The notes beneath the pieces are model-generated. The model was not told where the DNA came from and made no database searches. It worked only from the letters and a program-made list of their open reading frames with translations. A stretch of 64,000 nt of DNA, taken from the NCBI GenBank assembly GCA_947683425.1, contig CANTUQ010000343.1, positions 124,001 to 188,000 of the forward strand, given 5' to 3'. Below, piece after piece: positions 50,691 to 63,500 of this stretch (its first letter is position 1; each line of letters starts with the position of its first letter). The stretch is from Excoecaria cochinchinensis (taxonomy: Eukaryota > Streptophyta > Magnoliopsida > Malpighiales > Euphorbiaceae). The position numbers and the translations under genes are program-made.

Positions 50691-52580
50691 TTTGGATCCG
50701 GGTCGAATAATTCAGGAAAACCTTATCGGAATAGCTACTGGGAGCCTGCCGGTCACAATGCGCCGAGGATTGGCTTCGTCGTGATCTGACGAATTTTTAC
50801 GGGCTTCTGAAGGCATTATACTAGGGGAAATCGCCGAAATCGAGAAATCGCCGAAAGTGGTGAAATTTAGGATCCGGGTCGAATAATTCAGGAAAACCTG
50901 ATCGGAATAGCTACTGGGAGCCTGCCGGTCACAATGCGCCGAGGATTGGCTTCGTCGTGATCTGACGAATTTTTACGGGCTTCTGAAGGCATTATACTAG
51001 GGGAAATCGCCGAAATCGAGAAATCGCCGAAAGTGGTGAAATTTTGGATCCGGGTCGAATAATTCAGGAAAACCTGATCGGAATAGCTACTGGGAGCCTG
51101 CCGGTCACAATGCGCCGAGGATTGGCTTCGTCGTGATCTGACGAATTTTTACGGGCTTCTGAAGGCATTATACTAGGGGAAATCGCTGAAATCGAGAAAT
51201 CGCCGAAAGTGGTGAAATTTTGGATCCGGGTCGAATAATTCAGGAAAACCTGATCGGAATAGCTACTGGGAGCCTGCCGGTCACAATGCGCCGAGGATTG
51301 GCTTCGTCGTGATCTGACGAATTTTTACGGGCTTCTGAAGGCATTATACTAGGGGAAATCGCCGAAATCGCCGAAAGTGGTGAAATTTTGGATCCGGGTC
51401 GAATAATTCAGGAAAACCTGATCGGAATAGCTACTGGGAGCCTGCCGGTCACAATGCGCCGAGGATTGGCTTCGTCGTGATCTGACGAATTTTTACGGGC
51501 TTCTGAAGGCATTATACTAGGGGAAATCGCCGAAATCGAGAAATCGCCGAAAGTGGTGAAATTTTGGATCCGGGTCGAATAATTCAGGAAAACCTGATCG
51601 GAATAGCTACTGGGAGCCTGCCGGTCACAATGCGCCGAGGATTGGCTTCGTCGTGATCTGACGAATTTTTACGGGCTTCTGAAGGCATTATACTAGGGGA
51701 AATCGCCGAAATCGAGAAATCGCCGAAAGTGGTGAAATTTTGGATCCGGATCGAATAATTCAGGAAAACCTGATCGGAATAGCTACTGGGAGCCTGCCGG
51801 TCAGAATGCGCCGAGGATTGGCTTCGTCGTGATCTGACGAATTTTTACGGGCTTCTGAAGGCATTATACTAGGGGAAATCGCCGAAATCGAGAAATCGCC
51901 GAAAGTGGTGAAATTTTGGATCCGGGTCGAATAATTCAGGAAAACCTGATCGGAATAGCTACTGGGAGCCTGCCGGTCACAATGCGCCGAGGATTGGCTT
52001 CGTCGTGATCTGACGAATTTTTACGGGCTTCTGAAGGCATTATACTAGGGGAAATCGCCGAAATCGAGAAATCGCCGAAAGTGGTGAAATTTTGGATCCG
52101 GGTCGAATAATTCAGGAAAACCTGATCGGAATAGCTACTGGGAGCCTGCCGGTCACAATGCGCCGAGGATTGGCTTCGTCGTGATCTGACGAATTTTTAC
52201 GGGCTTCTGAAGGCATTATAGTAGGGGAAATCGCCGAAATCGAGAAATCGCCGAAAGTGGTGAAATTTTGGGTCCGGGTCGAATAATTCAGGAAAACCTG
52301 ATCGGAATAGCTACTGGGAGCCTGCCGGTCACAATGCGCCGAGGATTGGCTTCGTCGTGATCTGACGAATTTTTACGGGCTTCTGAAGGCATTATACTAG
52401 GGGAAATCGCCGAAATCGAGAAATCGCCGAAAGTGGTGAAATTTTGGATCCGGGTCGAATAATTCAGGAAAACCTGATCGGAATAGCTACTGGGAGCCTG
52501 CCGGTCACAATGCGCCGAGGATTGGCTTCGTCGTGATCTGACGAATTTTTACGGGCTTCTGAAGGCATTATACTAGGGGA

Positions 52581-55400
52581 AATCGGCGAAATCGAGAAAT
52601 CGCCGAAAGTGGTGAAATTTTGGATCCGGGTCGAATAATTCAGGAAAACCTGATCGGAATAGCTACTGGGAGCCTGCCGGTCACAATGCGCCGAGGATTG
52701 GCTTCGTCGTGATCTGACGAATTTTTACGGGCTTCTGAAGGCATTATACTAGGGGAAATCGCCGAAATCGAGAAATCGCCGAAAGTGGTGAAATTTCGGA
52801 TCCGGGTCGAATAATTCAGGAAAACCTGATCGGAATAGCTACTGGGAGCCTGCCGGTCACAATGCGCCGAGGATTGGCTTCGTCGTGATCTGACGAATTT
52901 TTACGGGCTTCTGAAGGCATTATACTAGGGGAAATCGTCGAAATCGAGAAATCGCCGAAAGTGGTGAAATTTTGGATCCGGGTCGAATAATTCAGGAAAA
53001 CCTGATCGGAATAGCTACTGGGAGCCTGCCGGTCACAATGCGCCGAGGATTGGCTTCGTCGTGATCTGACGAATTTTTACGGGCTTCTGAAGGCATTATA
53101 CTAGGGGAAATCGCCGAAATCGAGAAATCGCCGAAAGTGGTGAAATTTTGGATCCGGGTTGAATAATTCAGGAAAACCTGATCGGAATAGCTACTGGGAG
53201 ACTGCCGGTCACAATGCGTCGAGGATTGGATTCGTCGTGATCTGACGAATTTTTACGGGCTTCTGAAGGCATTATACTAGGGTAAATCGCCGAAATCGAG
53301 AAATCGCCGAAAGTGGTGAAATTTTGGATCCGGGTCGAATAATTCAGGAAAACCTGATCGGAATAGCTACTGGGAGCCTGCCGGTCACAATGCGCCGAGG
53401 ATTGGCTTCGTCGTGATCTGACGAATTTTTACGGGCTTCTGAAGGCATTATACTAGGGGAAATCGCCGAAATCGCCGAAAGTTGTGAAATTTTGGATCCG
53501 GGTCGAATAATTCAGGAAAACCTGATCGGAATAGCTACTGGGAGCCTGCCGGTCACAATGCGCCGAGGATTGGCTTCGTCGTGATCTGACGAATTTTTAC
53601 GGATTTCTGAAGGCATTATACTAGGGGAAATCGCCGAAATCGAGAAATCGCCGAAAGTGGTGAAATTTTGGATCCGGGTCGAATAATTCAGGAAAACCTG
53701 ATCGGAATAGCTACTGGGAGCTTGCCGGTCACAATGCGCCGAGGATTGGCTTCGTCGTGATCTGACGAATTTTTACGGGCTTCTGAAGGCATTATACTAG
53801 GGGAAATCGCCGAAATCGAGAAATCGCCGAAAGTGGTGAAATTTTGGATCCGGGTCGAATAATTCAGGAAAACCTGATCGGAATAGCTACTGGGAGCCTG
53901 CCGGTCACAATGCGCCGAGGATTGGCTTCGTCGTGATCTGACGAATTTTTACGGGCTTCTGAAGGCATTATACTAGGGGAAATCGCCGAAATCGAGAAAT
54001 CGCCGAAAGTGGTGAAATTTTGGATCCGGGTCGAATAATTCAGGAAAACCTGATCGGAATAGCTACTGGGAGCCTGCCGGTCACAATACGCCGAGGATTG
54101 GCTTCGTCGTGATCTGACGAATTTTTACGGGCTTCTGAAGGCATTATACTAGGGGAAATCGCCGAAATCGAGAAATCGCCGAAAGTGGTGAAATTTTGGA
54201 TCCGGGTCGAATAATTTAGGAAAACCTGATCGGAATAGCTACTGGGAGCCTGCCGGTCACAATGCGCCGAGGATTGGTTTCGTCGTGATCTGACGAATTT
54301 TTACGGGCTTCTGAAGCATTATACTAGGGGAAATTGCCGAAATCGAGAAATCGCCGAAAGTGGTGAAATTTTGGATCCGGGTCGAATAATTCAGGAAAAC
54401 CTGATCGGAATAGCTACTGGGAGCCTGCCGGTCACAATGCGCCGAGGATTGGCTTCGTCGTGATCTGACGAATTTTTACGGGCTTCTGAAGGCATTATAC
54501 TAGGGGAAATCGGCGAAATCGAGAAATCGCCGAAAGTGGTGAAATTTTGGATCCGGGTCGAATAATTCAGGAAAACCTGATCGGAATAGCTACTGGGAGC
54601 CTGCCGGTCACAATGCGCCGAGGATTGGCTTCGTCGTGATCTGACGAATTTTTACGGGCTTCTGAAGGCATTATACTAGGGGAAATCGCCGAAATCGAGA
54701 AATCGCCGAAAGTGGTGAAATTTTGGATCCGGGTCGAATAATTCAGGAAAACATGATCGGAATAGCTACTGGGAGCCTGCCGGTCACAATGCGCCGAGGA
54801 TTGGCTTCGTCGTGATCTGACGAATTTTTACGGGCTTCTGAAGGCATTATACTAGGGGAAATCGTCGAAATCGAGAAATCGCCGAAAGTGGTGAAATTTT
54901 GGATCCGGGTCGAATAATTCAGGAAAACCTGATCGGAATAGCTACTGGGAGCCTGCCGGTCACAATGCGCCGAGGATTGGCTTCGTCGTGATCTGACGAA
55001 TTTTTACGGGCTTCTGAAGGCATTATACTAGGGGAAATCGCCGAAATCGAGAAATCGCCGAAAGTGGTGAAATTTTGGATCCGGGTTGAATAATTCAGGA
55101 AAACCTGATCGGAATAGCTACTGGGAGACTGCCGGTCACAATGCGTCGAGGATTGGATTCGTCGTGATCTGACGAATTTTTACGGGCTTCTGAAGGCATT
55201 ATACTAGGGTAAATCGCCGAAATCGAGAAATCGCCGAAAGTGGTGAAATTTTGGATCCGGGTCGAATAATTCAGGAAAACCTGATCGGAATAGCTACTGG
55301 GAGCCTGCCGGTCACAATGCGCCGAGGATTGGCTTCGTCGTGATCTGACGAATTTTTACGGGCTTCTGAAGGCATTATAATCGCCGAAATCGCCGAAAGT
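52581..55400. repeat. Tandem duplication with an 11-monomer, 1927 bp unit
   Basis: AATCGGCGAA (52581/54508), AAATCGTCG (52937/54864), GGGTTGAAT (53156/55083) with GGGAGACTG and GGATTGGATTCG, and AGGGTAAATCG (53281/55208) recur at 1927 bp. 11 x 176 minus 8 (168 bp monomer near 53463) minus 1 (base lost at about 54315) is 1927. The second copy ends with ATTATAATCGCC (about 55377), a 9 bp deletion. Confidence 0.85.
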
Positions 55401-56455
55401 GGTGAAATTTTGGATCCGGGTCGAATAATTCAGGAAAACCTGATCGGAATAGATACTGGGAGCCTGCCGGTCACAATGCGCCGAGGATTGGCTTCGTCGT
55501 GATCTGACGAATTTTTACGGGCTTCTGAAGGCATTATACTAGGGGAAATCGCCGAAATCGAGAAATCGCCGAAAGTGGTGAAATTTGGGATCCGGGTCGA
55601 ATAATTCAGGAAAACCTGATCGGAATAGCTACTGGGAGCCTGCCGGTCACAATGCGCCGAGGATTGGCTTCGTCGTGATCTGACGAATTTTTACGGGCTT
55701 CTGAAGGCATTATACTAGGGGAAATCGCCGAAATCGAGAAATCGCCGAAAGTGGTGAAATTTGGGATCCGGGTCGAATAATTCAGGAAAACCTGATCGGA
55801 ATAGCTACTGGGAGCCTGCCGGTCACAATGCGCCGAGGATTGGCTTCGTCGTGATCTGACGAATTTTTACGGGCTTCTGAAGGCATTATACTAGGGGAAA
55901 TCGCCGAAATCGAGAAATCGCCGAAAGTGGTGAAATTTTGGATCCGGGTCGAATAATTCAGGAAAACCTGATCGGAATAGCTACTGGGAGCCTGCCGGTC
56001 ACAATGCGCCGAGGATTGGCTTCGTCGTGATCTGACGAATTTTTACGGGCTTCTGAAGGCATTATACTAGGGGAAATCGCCGAAATCGAGAAATCGCCGA
56101 AAGTGGTGAAATTTTTGATCCGGGTCGAATAATTCAGGAAAACCTGATCGGAATAGCTACTGGGAGCCTGCCGGTCACAATGCGCCGAGGATTGGCTTCG
56201 TCGTGATCTGACGAATTTTTACGGGCTTCTGAAGGCATTATACTAGGGGAAATCGCCGAAATCGAGAAATCGCCGAAAGTGGTGAAATTTTGGATCCGGG
56301 TCGAATAATTCAGGAAAACCTGATCGGAATAGCTACTGGGAGCCTGCCGGTCACAATGCGCCGAGGATTGGCTTCGTCGTGATCTGACGAATTTTTACGG
56401 GCTTCTGAAGGCATTATACTAGGGGAAATCGGAGAAATCGCTGAAAGTGGTGAAA

Positions 56456-57330
56456 TTTTGGATCCGGGTCGAATAATTCAGGAAAACCTGATCGGAATAG
56501 CTACTGGGAGACTGCCGGTCACAATGCGTCGAGGATTGGCTTCGTCATGATCTGACGAATTTTTACGGGCTTCTGAAGGCATTATACTAGGGGAAATCGC
56601 CGAAATCGAAAAATCGCCGAAAGTGGTGAAATTTTGGATCCGGGTCGAATAATTCAGGAAAACCTGATCGGAATAGCTACTGGGAGCCTGCCGGTCACAA
56701 TGCGTCGAGGATTGGCTTCGTCGTGATCTGACGAATTTTTACGGGCTTCTGAAGGCATTATACTAGGGGAAATCGCCGAAATCGAAAAATCGCCGAAAGT
56801 GGTGAAATTTTGGATCCGGGTCGAATAATTCAGGAAAACCTGATCGGAATAGCTACTGGGAGCCTGCCGGTCACAATGCGTCGAGGATTGGCTTCGTCGT
56901 GATCTGACGAATTTTTACGGGCTTCTGAAGGCATTATACTAGGGGAAATCGCCGAAATCGAAAAATCGCCGAAAGTGGTGAAATTTTGGATCCGGGTCGA
57001 ATAATTCAGGAAAACCTGATCGGAATAGCTACTGGGAGCCTGCCGGTCACAATGCGTCGAGGATTGGATTCGTCGTGATCTGACGAATTTTTACGGGCTT
57101 CTGAAGGCATTATACTAGGGGAAATCGCCGAAATCGAAAAATCGCCGAAAGTGGTGAAATTTTGGATCCGGGTCGAATAATTCAGGAAAACCTGATCGGA
57201 ATAGCTACTGGGAGCCTGCCGGTCACAATGCGTCGAGGATTGGTTTCGTCGTGATCTGACGAATTTTTACGGGCTTCTGAAGGCATTATACTAGGGGAAA
57301 TCGCCGAAATCGCCGAAAGTGGTGAAATTT
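56456..57330. repeat. Cluster of ATCGAAAAATCG monomers with T70
   Basis: Four consecutive monomers carry G151A (ATCGAAAAATCGCC, about 56605, 56781, 56957 and 57133) and T70 inside a C70 region. A fifth copy near 57637 has a 9 bp deletion as well. Simple one-monomer amplification explains the run. Confidence 0.8.
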
Positions 57331-58360
57331 TGGATCCGGGTCGAATAATTCAGGAAAACCTGATCGGAATAGCTACTGGGAGCCTGCCGGTCACAATGCG
57401 CCGAGGATTGGCTTCGTCGTGATCTGACGAATTTTTACGGGCTTCTGAAGGCATTATACTAGGGGAAATCGCCGAAATCGCCGAAAGTGGTGAAATTTTG
57501 GATCCGGGTCGAATAATTCAGGAAAACCTGATCGGAATAGCTACTGGGAGCCTTCCGGTCACAATGCGCCGAGGATTGGCTTCGTCGTGATCTGACGAAT
57601 TTTTACGGGCTTCTGAAGGCATTATACTAGGGGAAATCGAAAAATCGCCGAAAGTGGTGAAATTTTGGATCCGGGTCGAATAATTCAGGAAAACCTGATC
57701 GGAATAGCTACTGGGAGCCTGCCGGTCACAATGCGTCGAGGATTGGCTTCGTCGTGATCTGACGAATTTTTACGGGCTTCTGAAGGCATTATACTAGGGG
57801 AAATCGCCGAAATCGCCGAAAGTGGTGAAATTTTGGATCCGGGTCGAATAATTCAGGAAAACCTGATCGGAATAGCTACTGGGAGCCTGCCGGTCACAAT
57901 GCGCCGAGGATTGGCTTCGTCGTGATCTGACGAATTTTTACGGGCTTCTGAAGGCATTATACTAGGGGAAATCGCCGAAATCGCCGAAAGTGGTGAAATT
58001 TTGGATCCGGGTCGAATAATTCAGGAAAACCTGATCGGAATAGCTACTGGGAGCTTGCCGGTCACAATGCGCCGAGGATTGGCTTCGTCGTGATCTGACG
58101 AATTTTTACGGGCTTCTGAAGGCATTATACTAGGGGAAATAGCCGAAATCGAGAAATCGCCGAAAGTGGTGAAATTTTGGATCCGGGTCGAATAATTCAG
58201 GAAAACCTGATCGAAATAGCTACTGGGAGCCTGCCGGTCACAATGCGCCGAGGATTGGCTTCGTCGTGATCTGACGAATTTTTACGGGCTTCTGAAGGCA
58301 TTATACTAGGGGAAATCGCCGAAATCGAGAAATCGCCGAAAGTGGTGAAATTTTGGATCC

Positions 58361-58995
58361 GGGTTGAATAATTCAGGAAAACCTGATCGGAATAGCTACT
58401 GGGAGACTGCCGGTCACAATGCGTCGAGGATTGGATTCGTCGTGATCTGACGAATTTTTACGGGCTTCTGAAGGCATTATACTAGGGTAAATCGCCGAAA
58501 TCGAGAAATCGCCGAAAGTGGTGAAATTTTGGATCCGGGTCGAATAATTCAGGAAAACCTGATCGGAATAGCTACTGGGAGCCTGCCGGTCACAATGCGC
58601 CGAGGATTGGCTTCGTCGTGATCTGACGAATTTTTACGGGCTTCTGAAGGCATTATAATCGCCGAAATCGCCGAAAGTGGTGAAATTTTGGATCCGGGTC
58701 GAATAATTCAGGAAAACCTGATCGGAATAGCTACTGGGAGCCTGCCGGTCACAATGCGTCGAGGATTGGATTCGTCGTGATCTGACGAATTTTTACGGGC
58801 TTCTGAAGGCATTATACTAGGGTAAATCGCCGAAATCGAGAAATCGCCGAAAGTGGTGAAATTTTGGATCCGGGTCGAATAATTCAGGAAAACCTGATCG
58901 GAATAGCTACTGGGAGCCTGCCGGTCACAATGCGCCGAGGATTGGCTTCGTCGTGATCTGACGAATTTTTACGGGCTTCTGAAGGCATTATAATC
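58361..58995. repeat. 335 bp dimer with ATTATAATCGCC monomers
   Basis: GGGTTGAAT at 58361 repeats the 55083 block at +3278 bp. The marks GGATTGGATTCG and AGGGTAAATCG followed by a 159 bp monomer (ATTATAATCGCCGAAATCGCC) occur twice in a row; AGGGTAAATCG is at 58486 and 58821, 335 bp apart, which is 176 plus 159. The 159 bp length here is a 9 bp plus an 8 bp loss, not the single 17 bp loss seen in domains I-III. Confidence 0.82.
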
Positions 58996-59689
58996 GCCGA
59001 AATCGCCGAAAGTGGTGAAATTTTGGATCCGGGTCGAATAATTCAGGAAAACCTGATCGGAATAGCTACTGGGAGCCTGCCGGTCACAATGCGCCGAGGA
59101 TTGGCTTCGTCGTGATCTGACGAATTTTTACGGGCTTCTGAAGGCATTATACTAGGGGAAATCGCCGAAATCGAGAAATCGCCGAAAGTGGTGAAATTTT
59201 GGATCCGGGTCGAATAATTCAGGAAAACCTGATCGGAATAGCTACTGGGAGCCTGCCGGTCACAATGCGCCGAGGATTGGCTTCGTCGTGATCTGACGAA
59301 TTTTTACGGGCTTCTGAAGGCATTATACTAGGGGAAATCGCCGAAATCGAGAAATCGCTGAAAGTGGTAAAATTTTGGATCCGGGTCGAATAATTCAGGA
59401 AAACCTGATCGGAATAGCTACTGGGAGCCTTCCGGTCACAATGCGTCGAGGATTGGCTTCGTCGTGATCTGATGAATTTTTACGGGCTTCTGAAGGCATT
59501 ATACTAGGGGAAATCGCCGAAATCGAGAAATCGCCGAAAGTGGTGAAATTTTGGATCCGGGTCGAATAATTCAGGAAAACCTGATCGGAATAGCTACTGG
59601 GAGCCTGCCGGTCACAATGCGTCGAGGATTGGCTTCGTCGTGATCTGACGAATTTTTACGGGCTTCTGAAGGCATTATACTAGGGGAAA

Positions 59690-60560
59690 TCGCCGAAATC
59701 GCCGAAAGTGGTGAAATTTTGGATCCGGGTCGAATAATTCAGGAAAACCTGATCGGAATAGCTACTGGGAGCCTGCCGGTCACAATGCGCCGAGGATTGG
59801 CTTCGTCGTGATCTGACGAATTTTTACGGGCTTCTGAAGGCATTATACTAGGGGAAATCGCCGAAATCGCCGAAAGTGGTGAAATTTTGGATCCGGGTCG
59901 AATAATTCAGGAAAACCTGATCGGAATAGCTACTGGGAGCCTGCCGGTCACAATGCGCCGAGGATTGGCTTCGTCGTGATATGACGAATTTTTATGGGCT
60001 TCTGAAGGCATTATACTAGGGGAAATCGCCGAAATCGAGAAATCGCCGAAAGTGGTGAAATTTTGGATCCGGGTCGAATAATTCAGGAAAACCTGATCGG
60101 AATAGCTACTGGGAGCCTGCCGGTCACAATGCGCCGAGGATTGGCTTCGTCGTGATCTGACGAATTTTTACGGGCTTCTGAAGGCATTATACTAGGGGAA
60201 ATCGCTGAAATCGAGAAATCGCCGAAAGTGGTGAAATTTTGGATCCGGGTCGAATAATTCAGGAAAACCTGATCGGAATAGCTACTTGGAGCCTGCCGGT
60301 CACAATGCGTCGAGGATTGGCTTCGTCGTGATCTGACGAATTTTTACGGGCTTCTGAAGGCATTATACTAGGGGAAATCGCCGAAATCGCCGAAAGTGGT
60401 GAAATTTTGGATCCGGGTCGAATAATTCAGGAAAACCTGATCGGAATAGCTACTGGGAGCCTGCCGGTCACAATGCGTCGAGGATTGGCTTCGTCGTGAT
60501 CTGACGAATTTTTACGGGCTTCTGAAGGCATTATACTAGGGGAAATCGCCGAAATCGAGA
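59690..60560. repeat. About 0.87 kb segment repeated at 62290-63160 (15-monomer offset, 2600 bp)
   Basis: Two successive 168 bp monomers, then TTTTTATGGGC (59991/62591), GCTGAAATCGAG, CTACTTGGAGCC (60281/62881) and another 168 bp monomer recur at 2600 bp (15 x 176 minus 5 x 8). The first copy has GTGATATGACG at about 59979, the second GTGATCTGACG. Copies of CGCTGAAAGTGGTAAAATTTT at 59356, 61092 and 61788 mark additional, differently spaced exchanges in the same region. Confidence 0.78.
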
Positions 60561-63500
60561 AATCGCCGAAAGTGGTGAAATTTTGGATCCGGGTCGAATA
60601 TTTCAGGAAAACCTGATCGGAATAGCTACTGGGAGCCTGCCGGTCACAATGCGTCGAGGATTGGCTTCGTCGTGATCTGACGAATTTTTACGGGCTTTTG
60701 AAGGCATTATACTAGGGGAAATCGCCGAAATCGAGAAATCGCCGAAAGTGGTGAAATTTTGGATCCGGGTCGAATAATTCAGGAAAACCTGATCGGAATA
60801 GCTACTGGGAGCCTGCCGGTCACAATGCGCCGAGGATTGGCTTCGTCGTGATCTGACGAATTTTTACGGGCTTCTGAAGGAATTATACTAGGGGAAATCG
60901 CCGAAATCGAGAAATCGCCGAAAGTGGTGAAATTTTGGATCCGGGTCGAATAATTCAGGAAAACCTGATCGGAATAGCTACTGGGAGCCTGCCGGTCACA
61001 ATGCGCCGAGGATTGGCTTCGTCGTGATCTGACGAATTTTTACGGGCTTCTGAAGGCATTATACTAGGGGAAATCGCCGAAATCGAGAAATCGCTGAAAG
61101 TGGTAAAATTTTGGATCCGGGTCGAATAATTCAGGAAAACCTGATCGGAATAGCTACTGGGAGCCTGCCGGTCACAATGCGTCGAGGATTGGCTTCGTCG
61201 TGATCTGACGAATTTTTACGGGCTTCTGAAGGCATTATACTAGGGGAAATCGCCGAAATCGAGAAATCGCCGAAAGTGGTGAAATTTTGGATCCGGGTCG
61301 AATAATTCAGGACAACCTGATCGGAATAGCTACTGGGAGCCTGCCGGTCACAATGCGTCGAGGATTGGCTTCGTCGTGATCTGACGATTTTTTACGGGCT
61401 TCTGAAGGCATTATACTAGGGGAAATCGCCGAAATCGCCGAAAGTGGTGAAATTTTGGATCCGGGTCGAATAATTCAGGAAAACCTGATCGGAATAGCTA
61501 CTGGGAGCCTGCCGGTCACAATGCGCCGAGGATTGGCTTCGTCGTGATCTGACGAATTTTTACGGGCTTCTGAAGGCATTATACTAGGGGAAATCGCCGA
61601 AATCGAGAAATCGCCGAAAGTGGTGAAATTTTGGATCCGGGTCGAATAATTCAGGAAAACCTGATCGGAATAGCTACTGGGAGCCTGCCGGTCACAATGC
61701 GCCGAGGATTGGCTTCGTCGTGATCTGACGAATTTTTACGGGCTTCTGAAGGCATTATACTAGGGGAAATAGCCGAAATCGAGAAATCGCTGAAAGTGGT
61801 AAAATTTTGGATCCGGGTCGAATAATTCAGGAAAACCTGATCGGAATAGCTACTGGGAGCCTGCCGGTCACAATGCGTCGAGGATTGGCTTCGTCGTGAT
61901 CTGACGAATTTTTACGGGCTTCTGAAGGCATTATACTAGGGGAAATCGCCGAAATCGAGAAATCGCCGAAAGTGGTGAAATTTTGGATCCGGGTCGAATA
62001 ATTCAGGAAAACCTGATCGGAATAGCTACTGGGAGCCTGCCGGTCACAATGCGTCGAGGATTGGCTTCGTCGTGATCTGACGAATTTTTACGGGCTTCTG
62101 AAGGCATTATACTAGGGGAAATCGCCGAAATCGCCGAAAGTGGTGAAATTTTGGATCCGGGTCGAATAATTCAGGAAAACCTGATCGGAATAGCTACTGG
62201 GAGCCTGCCGGTCACAATGCGCCGAGGATTGGCTTCGTCGTGATCTGACGAATTTTTACGGGCTTCTGAAGGCATTATACTAGGGGAAATCGCCGAAATC
62301 GCCGAAAGTGGTGAAATTTTGGATCCGGGTCGAATAATTCAGGAAAACCTGATCGGAATAGCTACTGGGAGCCTGCCGGTCACAATGCGCCGAGGATTGG
62401 CTTCGTCGTGATCTGACGAATTTTTACGGGCTTCTGAAGGCATTATACTAGGGGAAATCGCCGAAATCGCCGAAAGTGGTGAAATTTTGGATCCGGGTCG
62501 AATAATTCAGGAAAACCTGATCGGAATAGCTACTGGGAGCCTGCCGGTCACAATGCGCCGAGGATTGGCTTCGTCGTGATCTGACGAATTTTTATGGGCT
62601 TCTGAAGGCATTATACTAGGGGAAATCGCCGAAATCGAGAAATCGCCGAAAGTGGTGAAATTTTGGATCCGGGTCGAATAATTCAGGAAAACCTGATCGG
62701 AATAGCTACTGGGAGCCTGCCGGTCACAATGCGCCGAGGATTGGCTTCGTCGTGATCTGACGAATTTTTACGGGCTTCTGAAGGCATTATACTAGGGGAA
62801 ATCGCTGAAATCGAGAAATCGCCGAAAGTGGTGAAATTTTGGATCCGGGTCGAATAATTCAGGAAAACCTGATCGGAATAGCTACTTGGAGCCTGCCGGT
62901 CACAATGCGTCGAGGATTGGCTTCGTCGTGATCTGACGAATTTTTACGGGCTTCTGAATGCATTATACTAGGGGAAATCGCCGAAATCGCCGAAAGTGGT
63001 GAAATTTTGGATCCGGGTCGAATAATTCAGGAAAACCTGATCGGAATAGCTACTGGGAGCCTGCCGGTCACAATGCGCCGAGGATTGGCTTCGTCGTGAT
63101 CTGACGAATTTTTACGGGCTTCTGAAGGCATTATACTAGGGGAAATCGCCGAAATCGCCGAAAGTGGTGAAATTTTGGATCCGGGTCGAATAATTCAGGA
63201 AAACCTGATCGGAATAGCTACTGGGAGCCTGCCGGTCACAATGCGCCGAGGATTGGCTTCGTCGTGATCTGACGAATTTTTACGGGCTTCTGAAGGCATT
63301 ATAGTAGGGGAAATCGCCGAAATCGAGAAATCGCCGAAGGTGGTGAAATTTTGGATCCGGGTCGAATAATTCAGGAAAACCTGATCGGAATAGCTACTGG
63401 GAGCCTGCCGGTCACAATGCGCCGAGGATTGGCTTCGTCGTGATCTGACGAATTTTTACGGGCTTCTGAAGGCATTATACTAGGGGAAATCGCCGAAATC

